From Clostridia bacterium (GTDB lineage: Bacteria; Bacillota; Clostridia; Peptostreptococcales; Filifactoraceae), in the NCBI GenBank assembly GCA_009929415.1, contig SAAM01000004.1:1-35397 (forward strand): DNA of 35,397 nucleotides. The letters run 5' to 3'. Shown piece after piece: positions 14,396 through 21,474 of this stretch (the first letter of the stretch is position 1; each line of letters begins with the position of its first letter). The position numbers and the translations under genes are program-made. The notes beneath the pieces were generated by a model. The model did not search any database, was not told where the DNA came from, and saw only the letters and a list, made by a program, of their open reading frames with translations.

Positions 14396-16270
14396 TTAAG
14401 CCTCTACTTCGTAGATTTCTGCTCTCTTCTTGCTCTTTGGAAGAACTTGCTCATTGTCTTCAAGCTCTATCTTCATTTCGTAAGCTTTTTCAATCATCTC
14501 AACGTTGTTAAGCTTAACGTTTGGATTCCATTTTCTTTCAGCTTCTTTAACTTCTTCGCCAGCCATTACAGTCTTAAGCATAGCAACTGCTCTTATTGCG
14601 TCTTCTGGTGATAAAGTGTTGTTTGCAAGTATTTCGTTTTCTATACCCTGCTTTGATTTGTTGTTGTCAACCATGTTTTTCATGTATTTGTTACCAACAA
14701 CTAGAGCTCCCTGAACTGCTGAGTAAGATACTCCTACTACTGCAACTCCTCTTGATCCTATTTGCTCGTGGTGAGAAGCGAAGTCTATGTGGTTGTTTCC
14801 GAATCCTTCAGTTGTTATGATAGCTCCGTCTACGTCCATAGCCTCTACCATCATTCCAAGTCTGTTAGATACGTAGAACTTCTCTGAGTTAACCTGTGGT
14901 GATCCTACAAATATTACTCCGCAAAGGTCAAGCTCTTCGTCCTGCATAGCCTTAAGAACTAGTGGCTCTCTGAAGTAGTGTCTTGAACACTCTTTAGAAG
15001 CTGGTCCTATACAAGTAAGTGCATGGATTCCTCCATCAAGAACCTCAAGTGGTGAAAGAACTACCGGAAGGTTTCCAAGGTCAACGTTTGGCTTAGCTCC
15101 AAGTGTTCCAACTGGCTCAACTGGAAGGATAAGGTTGTCGTGCATTGCTCCCTGTCCCATGATTTCTTTTACTACTACTACTTTTTTCTTTCCTGGTCTT
15201 CTCTTTTGAACAAAAGTCTCTTCGTTTACACAAAGTGCTTCGTCTGCCGCTTTAAGTGCTTTTCTGATTTCATCAGTTATGAAGTCAGATGCCTTGTGAG
15301 CAGCAAGAGGTCCTGGTCTTTCCATGTTAGTGTGTGCTTTGATAACTACTTCTGTCTTTATGAAGATTTCGCCTTTATCTGGTGCTCCTGGTCTTCCCCA
15401 CATGATATTTCTGTCAAGTGGTCCTTCTGAAGATCCGAATTCTCCGATTTGTACTCCGCCTTCATCAGTTCCAGTTACCATCATGATAACACCGTCAAGC
15501 ATTCTTGTAACACCTGATCCAAGCTCGCCTTCTTCTTTAGTAGCGATTGGCTGAACGTCCATTATAGTCTCTGAATGAGTGTCATATTTGTCTGGAGTTA
15601 TTATTTCAACTTTTAGAGAAACTACAAGGTCTTCTGAATCTACTGCTTCTTTTTCGATTCCTTCTCTGATGTATAGTGTTGTTCCTTCGATCTTTGTCTC
15701 TGGTCCAAACTCAACCTTCTCTATTTTGAAGTGTTTTCTTGTAAGGCTTCTTAAAACCTTCTCTTCTGCTGCTGCCGCTACTGCTGCAGGAGCTTCAACG
15801 ATTGCTGCTGCTGGTGCTGCAACTGCTGGTGCTACTCCCATCTGAGCTGCTACGCCAAGAGGTATTTCAAGATCTATGTTCTTTCCTTCACCTATGTGGA
15901 TTCTTACTGCTCCACCGTTTGATGCTGGCATTACTGGTGCTGCAACTGGTGCTGCAACTGGCGCTGCAACCGGTGCTGCTTCAGCCACCTCTACTTTTTT
16001 CTCTTCTGCTGCTGGAGCTGCTATTCCTTCTACCACCTCTGCTGTAAGTGGTGTAAGAGCATCAACTGTCTTAGTTAATTTTGCTCCTAATACTTGCTCG
16101 ATTGTTAGACAATCATCTGATATATTAAGAAGTCCTGAGTCCTGTAAATCAGCAAATATAGCTGGGTCTTCAAGGTTTGATACTTCAATAACAGTTCCTG
16201 CTTCAAATCTACAGCAAGAAACTGCAGGGTCTTTAGCATGAGCCTTAGCTGTTTCTAAAGTTATTGACAT
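14396..16270 (-). CDS. prdA: D-proline reductase proprotein PrdA (pyruvoyl-forming)
   Basis: A 624-aa precursor that cleaves itself to give the two non-selenium subunits of D-proline reductase. The processing site is Thr419-Cys420 in HALTCIGPASKE; Cys420 becomes the pyruvoyl group that binds D-proline as an imine. Residues 1-80 form a Cys-containing N-terminal region. Residues 88-170 form an Ala/Pro-rich linker with a four-fold VAAP repeat, interrupted by a short ordered block. Residues 173-419 and 420-570 are homologous to PrdD and PrdE. GGAGG lies 8 nt before the ATG. The gene lies 63 nt after the prdC stop, with no promoter visible in the gap, so it is probably transcribed from the promoter before prdC. 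Confidence 0.97.
   Translation of the reverse strand: MSITLETAKAHAKDPAVSCCRFEAGTVIEVSNLEDPAIFADLQDSGLLNISDDCLTIEQVLGAKLTKTVDALTPLTAEVVEGIAAPAAEEKKVEVAEAAPVAAPVAAPVAAPVMPASNGGAVRIHIGEGKNIDLEIPLGVAAQMGVAPAVAAPAAAIVEAPAAVAAAAEEKVLRSLTRKHFKIEKVEFGPETKIEGTTLYIREGIEKEAVDSEDLVVSLKVEIITPDKYDTHSETIMDVQPIATKEEGELGSGVTRMLDGVIMMVTGTDEGGVQIGEFGSSEGPLDRNIMWGRPGAPDKGEIFIKTEVVIKAHTNMERPGPLAAHKASDFITDEIRKALKAADEALCVNEETFVQKRRPGKKKVVVVKEIMGQGAMHDNLILPVEPVGTLGAKPNVDLGNLPVVLSPLEVLDGGIHALTCIGPASKECSRHYFREPLVLKAMQDEELDLCGVIFVGSPQVNSEKFYVSNRLGMMVEAMDVDGAIITTEGFGNNHIDFASHHEQIGSRGVAVVGVSYSAVQGALVVGNKYMKNMVDNNKSKQGIENEILANNTLSPEDAIRAVAMLKTVMAGEEVKEAERKWNPNVKLNNVEMIEKAYEMKIELEDNEQVLPKSKKRAEIYEVEA
15932..15979 (-). repeat. 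Four tandem 12-bp repeats in prdA
   Basis: Four near-identical 12-bp units (GCAGCACCAGTT-like) encode the repeated Ala-Ala-Pro-Val linker. Such a repeat can change copy number by slippage without a frameshift and would only alter linker length. Confidence 0.85.
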
Positions 16271-16333
16271 TACACGTTCCTCCTTTTTGGATTGAAAATT
16301 TTTTGTTAATTTATATAAAAAAGAAATTCAGCG

Positions 16334-17611
16334 TTAGCTTTTCTTTTTTCTATACAATCTGTGTCCACCTGCTCTTAATGTGTGGTCTGTACTGTGATAT
16401 ACGGCAATTCCTAACCTAGGCGCCACTTGCATAACTGTGTTAGTTCAGTCCTCACAGGTGCCGACGATTATAGCCTCTGCACCTTGTTTCTTAAGCTCAA
16501 GCACCTTTTCTGCCTGTCCCGGACAAATTCCAGGAAGCGTGCAGCGGAATCTTCCATTGATTTCTTCCATTCTCTTGCACTTTACTGAAGCAACTACGGT
16601 TCCTCCCATAGCTTCTGCAAGCTCTGTAAGTCTTTCCTTCTGAGCTCCGCATTCACATTCGATCATTCCGAATTTTCTGTGGTCTTCAGGGAATGGCACT
16701 GCAACAAGTATTCCACCAAGTGTCTTAACTATTCTTGCAGACTCTTCTCCATGCTTTCCTGTGAAAGGTCCTCCAAGAACTATTTCGCCATGAGGCTCAA
16801 CATATCCGCCTGACTGGTCGATGTAGTGCTTGATTTCCATGCCCAGTGGAACTTCTCTGTAAACGGAAGGTTTAGCAACTCTGCCGCCTACTGTGATGTC
16901 CTTAGTTATAACTGGCATCTTCTTCTCTATTGCATAAGTAACGTTCTTAAGTGTCTCAACGTTGCTTATTATAGCATTTGCCTCGCTTGGAAGTGCTCCA
17001 AGCGGAAGCTCAACTCCAAGAAGCTCTCTAACGATTACTCTCTCATCTCCTGCAGGATACATGTCAGAAAGGAATTTAACCTCTACTCCTTCTACGTTCT
17101 TGCATGCCTTTGCAACAGATATCATAGCTTTCTGATGCTTTGGTTTTATTGCGATGTAACCATGAGTTGCTCCTGTGATTTCCATCACATATTTGATACC
17201 TCTTACTACAAGCTCTGGCTCGTTTTCAAGCAGATGCATGTTGTGCGCAAGCAGTGGCTCGCATTCAGCAGCATTCGCAAGGATATATCCGCCTTCAAGC
17301 TTTGCCTTGAATTTTACATGTGCAGGGAAACCTGCTCCACCGGCACCTACGATTCCGGCTTCCTCTATAAGTGACAAGTGATCTTCTGATGTAAGTCTCA
17401 CGTAATCATCCATGTTGATCTCGCCGACAGCTTCAATAGCTATTTCGTTTTCGTTAATTTCAACTATCTTTCCATTAGCGCTGGCATGAATATTTGCTCC
17501 GAGTCCAGCCGGCTTTGCGATAAGCTGTCCACGTTTTACTTCATCGCCAACCTGAACAACAGGCGTGCACGGTGCCCCGACATGTTGTCTTAACGGTAAA
17601 ACTAACTTCAT
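16334..17611 (-). CDS. prdC: PrdC, RnfC-like electron-transfer selenoprotein (in-frame UGA = Sec389)
   Basis: Thought to pass electrons from NADH to D-proline reductase. The N-terminal RnfC-type domain (LRQHVGAPCTPVVQVGDEVKRGQ) is followed by the NAD-binding loop GIVGAGGAGFPAHVKF and a central SLBB-like region. The apparent stop at 16447..16445 is TGA. Reading through adds 37 codons to a TAA at 16334, giving 425 aa with C386-E-D-U389, a CxxU redox motif, and a coherent tail (NTVMQVAPRLGIAVYHSTDHTLRAGG region) ending in basic residues. The ATG at 17611 is the chosen start, 8 nt from GGAGG; the in-frame GTG at 17620 overlaps that ribosome-binding site. It is the first gene of the operon. Confidence 0.93.
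16403..16424 (-). promoter_or_regulatory. Putative SECIS hairpin of prdC
   Basis: Starting about 20 nt after the UGA, GGC/GCC outer pairs and a CCTA/TAGG stem with a GGT apical loop can fold within the reading frame. It is a plausible SECIS, with a weaker stem than that of prdB. Confidence 0.5.
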
Positions 17612-17710
17612 AGCTCCCACCTCCTATTATTATTTTTTCATATAGAATTTCATATATCGTCTGTATTGATATTGATTTTATTGATGATTCTATTTGATTT
17701 CTTTATAACA

Positions 17711-17739
17711 ATTATATGATAAATATTTAATTAACGCAA
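17711..17739 (-). promoter_or_regulatory. Promoter of the prdC-prdF operon
   Basis: The minus strand reads TTGCGT (17739..17734), exactly 17 nt, then TATAAT (17716..17711), about 100 nt before prdC. It is a sigma70-type promoter. I looked for a -24/-12 (sigma54) element in this gap and found none with the right spacing. Confidence 0.78.
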
Positions 17740-17740
17740 G

Positions 17741-17756
17741 TGTTAGTTTTCCGACA
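17741..17756. promoter_or_regulatory. Proximal palindrome, candidate PrdR site
   Basis: The minus strand reads TGTCGGAAAACTAACA, a dyad of the form TGTyr-N6-yrACA. It abuts the -35 box of the prdC promoter, and its centre is near -44 relative to the predicted start. It resembles a second palindrome 99 bp upstream. The position suits a sigma70-contacting activator. Confidence 0.5.
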
Positions 17757-17839
17757 CAAAAAGCCCATATTTTTCCACCATACGTCTACACTCATTGAAA
17801 ATTCTTTATTCCGTGATGCGTTTATCCTTTTGCGCTCTT

Positions 17840-17855
17840 TGTCGTTTTTTCGACA
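17840..17855. promoter_or_regulatory. Distal palindrome, candidate PrdR site
   Basis: TGTCG-N6-CGACA, a perfect 16-bp palindrome (minus strand TGTCGAAAAAACGACA), lies just after the prdR stop. Centre-to-centre distance to the proximal copy is 99 bp. An overlapping TCGAC-ATA-GTCGA dyad is at 17850..17862. With no U-tract it is not a convincing terminator. Confidence 0.5.
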
Positions 17856-17865
17856 TAGTCGAATA

Positions 17866-19269
17866 TTAGACAGTTTGATTTTTCTTGGTTTTTTTTGATT
17901 TCTTCTCACTCTTCTCTTTTATGCCATAAAGATCTATCTTGTATATGAGAGTTGTGCGGGGTATGTTGAGCATCCTTGCTGCTTCCGATTTGTTCCAGTT
18001 GGATTTATTCATCACATTTTCAATTATATCCTTTTCAAACTCCCCGACGCTCTTTGCGAGGTCATTTACCTGCAGATTCGCTCTCGCATAGCTCTTTACA
18101 CTTTCCTTTATGGATATCGGAAGCATGTCTGTGGTTATAGTCTTCCCTCCGCTCATTACAACTACATGCTCTATTATGTTCTGAAGCTCTCTTATGTTCC
18201 CCTTCCAGCTGTACTGCATGAGTATGTCTACGACTTCCGGGTCGAGCTTTGGTATCTCCAGGTTGTATTTTTCGCACATTTCCTTCATGAAGAGGTCTGC
18301 AAGCAGCGGGATATCTGATTTTCTCTCTCTAAGAGGCGGAACTGTAAGTTCTATGACGTTGAGGCTGTAATAAAGCTCCTCAAGAAATACACCCGTTTCT
18401 GTCATTTCCTCTATATTCTTGTTTGTACCGCTTATTATCCTCACATTGATCTTTATGTGCTTTCCGTCGCTTGTCCTTACTATTTCATTTTTCTGAAGCA
18501 GATTGAGCAGCTTAGCCTGCATGCTTAATGGCATTTCTGTTATCTCTCCGAGGAATATAGTTCCCTGGTCCACTATTTCAAACAGCCCTGGTACGTTTTT
18601 ACCTGTTCTGGGATCTGTGCTTCCAAAAAATTCACTTTCGAATATCTCATTTGGTATAGCGCCGCAGTTGACATGGACAAACGGCCCCTTCCTCTGACTC
18701 ATCTCATGTATCCTTCTTGCCAGCGCCTTTTTTCCTACTCCACTCTCTCCAAGTATCATCAGCGGAGTATCTGTCCTTGCAACCTTGGCGGCCTTGTACA
18801 TAAGGTCTTCCATCTGAATGCTGTTTCCTGCTATCATGGTATTTTTGTTCATTTCAGCTTTTCTCTGAATTTCAAGATAGTTGATTTTGTCTTTGAGCTT
18901 GTCCACCTGCCTGGTCAGACGGTCTATCTCACTGAGGTCCTTGTCGACGCACAGCGCTCCTACTTTTTCTCCATCTATATATATTATCTTTGCATTTACC
19001 AGTATATTGCATCCGGTCCTTGTCGACTGGTATATGTTCTCCATATCTTCGCCTGATTCAAGCACCTTCATTATAACGGTATCCTTCAGCACTGAATCCA
19101 TTCTCTTTCCTATAAGTTCTTCTTTTGTTACATCATATATCTTTTCTGATTTTTCGTTCCACACATGCACTATGCCGTCATTATCCACTATGCAGATGGC
19201 TTCGTCTATGACGTCAAGTATGAAATCTCTGGCAGCCGTGTCAAGAAACACCTCAAACTTCTTATTCAT
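17866..19269 (-). CDS. prdR: PrdR, PAS/AAA+/Fis-type regulator with a degenerate sigma54-activator domain
   Basis: The proline-responsive regulator of the prd operon by position and architecture. In 467 aa: PAS domain (about 15-110), coiled coil (112-140), AAA+ domain (144-385), Fis-type helix-turn-helix (405-450, NWNKSEAARMLNIPRTTLIYKI) and a Lys-rich tail. Walker A GESGVGKK (174-181) and GNIREL (sensor II) are kept. The GAFTGA loop is replaced by STDPRTGKNVPG (217-228), Walker B reads GTIFLGEI (Asp to Gly241), and the FRxDLYYRL finger region reads FLEELYYSL, losing both Arg. It therefore probably does not remodel sigma54, and TyrR is the precedent. The start has GGAGG 6 nt upstream. Confidence 0.93.
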   Translation of the reverse strand: MNKKFEVFLDTAARDFILDVIDEAICIVDNDGIVHVWNEKSEKIYDVTKEELIGKRMDSVLKDTVIMKVLESGEDMENIYQSTRTGCNILVNAKIIYIDGEKVGALCVDKDLSEIDRLTRQVDKLKDKINYLEIQRKAEMNKNTMIAGNSIQMEDLMYKAAKVARTDTPLMILGESGVGKKALARRIHEMSQRKGPFVHVNCGAIPNEIFESEFFGSTDPRTGKNVPGLFEIVDQGTIFLGEITEMPLSMQAKLLNLLQKNEIVRTSDGKHIKINVRIISGTNKNIEEMTETGVFLEELYYSLNVIELTVPPLRERKSDIPLLADLFMKEMCEKYNLEIPKLDPEVVDILMQYSWKGNIRELQNIIEHVVVMSGGKTITTDMLPISIKESVKSYARANLQVNDLAKSVGEFEKDIIENVMNKSNWNKSEAARMLNIPRTTLIYKIDLYGIKEKSEKKSKKTKKNQTV

Positions 19270-19313
19270 TAAATCCCTCCGAGACTCTTAAATTAATTTC
19301 TCTTTCTGGGACA

Positions 19314-19322
19314 ATTATAACA
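19314..19322 (-). promoter_or_regulatory. Extended -10 promoter of prdR
   Basis: TGTTATAAT on the minus strand (TATAAT at 19319..19314), about 45 nt before the prdR start. No clear -35. It is identical to the extended -10 of the TSUP permease gene. Confidence 0.55.
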
Positions 19323-19367
19323 TAAAACAGAGATATTTGATGGATTTATGATGAATTGAAAATGATT

Positions 19368-20531
19368 CTAACTGCTTCGTACCGTGCTGTGATACCTGAA
19401 TTTCCCGCTACTGACCTGCATAACAACTACATCCTTGAGTGCATCTCCGTTTTCGTCAAAGGATATTGTGCCTGTGGCTCCTCTGAAATCTGAAGTGGAG
19501 GCTATCTCATCTCTCAGCTTTTTGCCGTCTTCTGCAGTGCCTGCCCTTTTTATGGCTTCTATTATTATCCTGTAGGAATCATATCCGAGAGCTGAAAGCG
19601 ACAGAGGCTCACGGCCGTATTTTTTCTTATACCTGTATATGAATCTTCTTGAGGTCCAGCTTACAGGTTTTTCTGAGGAAAAGGATGTAGTGAGCATAGA
19701 GCCTTCCACAGTTTCTCCTCCAAGGCTAAGGAATTCATGAGTTTCCCATGTGTCTCCTCCAAGGAACTGCGATCTTATTCCCATTCTTTTTGCCTGCCTT
19801 ATGAGCATAGCCGACTGCGTAAAGCCTCCCGGTGCAAATATAACATCAGGCTTAAGTTCATATATCTTTTCAAGTATTGAGGTAAAGTCTGTTTCGCTAC
19901 TCTCATATCCTGCTTCATAGATTATTCCTGAGCTGTTTCCTGCAAGCTCCGTGAACTCCTTTTTAAAGAATGCCGCCAGCCCCTGTGAGTACTCACTGCC
20001 TTTTTCGTATAAGATTACCGCGGTAGCCGCCTCAAGCTCTTCGTGAGCCATCTCTGCCAGTACCTTTCCCTGGAAGGAATCCAGGAAGCTCGCTCTGAAG
20101 TAATAGTCATTTTCCGCGGTTACCTCAGGATTGGTAGCCGATGGAGCTATGGCCGGTATGCCTGCGCTGCTGAAGGACTGCCCGGATGCAATAGAAAGGC
20201 TCGAGCCCCATGATCCAATAACCGCAGACACGCCGTATTCTTTTATCAGCCGGTCTGCCAGCCTTCTGGATTTTTCTCTGTCCGACTCATTGTCTGCGAT
20301 TACGAGCTGCACCTTTCTTCCGAGCACCTCTGGAAACATCTCGTTAGCAAGTTTTATGCCTTCAAGCTCCAGCCTTCCTCCATCTTCAGCTGCTCCGCTG
20401 AGAGGCTCGAGCACTCCTATCTTTATTACCTCAGGTTCTGACTGCTCGTCCTCGAGCTGTGAAATTGAACAGCCGCCAAGCACAAGCACTGCCGAAAGGA
20501 GCAGAGCCGTCAGTTTTATGTATGTCTTCAT
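19368..20531 (-). CDS. Orphan amino-acid ABC transporter substrate-binding lipoprotein (LivJ-like)
   Basis: A 387-aa lipoprotein. The signal peptide ends in the lipobox LGGC (Cys21), so it is anchored to the outer face of the membrane. The mature part has the periplasmic-binding-protein type I fold of branched-chain amino acid receptors (IKIGVLEPLSGAAEDGG; GIPAIAPSATNPEVT; DVIFAPGGFTQSAML; ALGYDSYRIIIEAIKRAG). No permease or ATPase gene is next to it, so it either works with a transporter elsewhere or acts as a sensor. GGGGG lies 7 nt before the ATG. It is directly upstream of prdR in the same direction with no terminator between. Confidence 0.88.
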   Translation of the reverse strand: MKTYIKLTALLLSAVLVLGGCSISQLEDEQSEPEVIKIGVLEPLSGAAEDGGRLELEGIKLANEMFPEVLGRKVQLVIADNESDREKSRRLADRLIKEYGVSAVIGSWGSSLSIASGQSFSSAGIPAIAPSATNPEVTAENDYYFRASFLDSFQGKVLAEMAHEELEAATAVILYEKGSEYSQGLAAFFKKEFTELAGNSSGIIYEAGYESSETDFTSILEKIYELKPDVIFAPGGFTQSAMLIRQAKRMGIRSQFLGGDTWETHEFLSLGGETVEGSMLTTSFSSEKPVSWTSRRFIYRYKKKYGREPLSLSALGYDSYRIIIEAIKRAGTAEDGKKLRDEIASTSDFRGATGTISFDENGDALKDVVVMQVSSGKFRYHSTVRSS

Positions 20532-20620
20532 TATTTACCCCCGATATTCATTTCTTCTTGATATGGTGTTCCAGCTGGTGTAAACTGAATGTATATAATT
20601 CAACTGGAGGACAAAATTTC

Positions 20621-21463
20621 ATGCATAACACTATAGAATCTTTATTCCCAACCACGATAAGGTTAAACAGGCAAAAAAATGATTTTGACAGATTCGTCCT
20701 GCCATTGTCTCTCGCTCTGGCCGGGGCATATTTTGCATATTCATATTTAATGCTCGATATGAGCGCGTTTTCAGCTATAGCTGCTTCTCTCGAAAAAGCC
20801 GTGCTTTCATATATGACTTATCTCATAATGATAGAGCTTTCTCCCGACAGCATAAACATGTACCTGCCGTCATTTCTTATTACAGGGCTTGCCATAGTCC
20901 CGCTGAGAGAAGTTCACATCATGACTACCGTATTCTTTCTTTTTACCTTAAGGCTGCTTACAAAAAGCAGCGGTTACAGATCCTCTTCGGTCGAGCTGGC
21001 TTTCATGACGGTTTTTACGGTGCTTGAATATTTCCTGTCACCTTTCATATATCCTCTGTTCTTTGGAAGCGCACTGCTTCTTGACTACAGATTCAAGCCC
21101 GATGACAGAAGAAACATTCCTTTCATAGCAGTATCCTTTGTCATGGCCCTGCTTTGGCTGTTCAGGGGCTTTGGGATAATGACTTCTTCGCTGGATCCAT
21201 TTTCCACGCTAATAGTCTGCCTGACTGCGATAGCTTATATACTCAGGCTTTCGCTCCTCAAGAGCATCCTTACGATGAATGACCTCCGTACCGGCCTGAT
21301 AAGCCCAAGGAGAGTCAAAGCCGCGGCTCTGCTTCTCCTTATTTCACTTATCATACTTGCCGTAGGTCATGCGATGGTCTTTGAATTCCTTAATCTGTGG
21401 GTCATGACAGCATGTATCAGCTTTCCTTTCCTTAAGGATATAAGGCGTGTCATAAACGGTTAG
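20621..21463 (+). CDS. Polytopic membrane protein of unknown function
   Basis: I do not recognise this gene. From the ATG at 20621 (GGAGG 10 nt upstream) it encodes 280 aa with about eight hydrophobic segments and short polar loops, a basic N terminus and a C terminus ending FPFLKDIRRVING. There are no charged catalytic or transport motifs, no signal peptide cleavage site and no soluble domain. A longer in-frame reading from 20459 has a poor, polar N-terminal extension and overlaps the binding-protein gene, so it is rejected. It is divergent from the lipoprotein gene and convergent with addA, with an 11-nt gap and no visible terminator. Confidence 0.8.
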   Translation: MHNTIESLFPTTIRLNRQKNDFDRFVLPLSLALAGAYFAYSYLMLDMSAFSAIAASLEKAVLSYMTYLIMIELSPDSINMYLPSFLITGLAIVPLREVHIMTTVFFLFTLRLLTKSSGYRSSSVELAFMTVFTVLEYFLSPFIYPLFFGSALLLDYRFKPDDRRNIPFIAVSFVMALLWLFRGFGIMTSSLDPFSTLIVCLTAIAYILRLSLLKSILTMNDLRTGLISPRRVKAAALLLLISLIILAVGHAMVFEFLNLWVMTACISFPFLKDIRRVING

Positions 21464-21474
21464 ATGCCCTGGCT

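Noticed and set aside
15140-16241. Plus-strand ORFs opposite prdA
   Set aside because: These are low-complexity mirror translations of the prdA coding strand, especially the Ala/Pro repeats, with no ribosome-binding sites.
17620-17865. A sigma54 (-24/-12) promoter before prdC, suggested by GG...GC in GGAAAACTAACACTTGC
   Set aside because: The GG-to-GC spacing is 14 nt rather than 10, and no other GG-N10-GC element with flanking consensus was found. TTGCGT-N17-TATAAT explains the region better.
17840-17865. Intrinsic terminator after prdR
   Set aside because: The palindrome has T residues only in its loop and no U-tract after it. The similarity to the promoter-proximal palindrome suggests a binding site instead.
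20459-20620. 162-nt N-terminal extension of the plus-strand membrane protein
   Set aside because: It overlaps the divergent lipoprotein gene, encodes unlikely sequence, and a good ribosome-binding site precedes the ATG at 20621.
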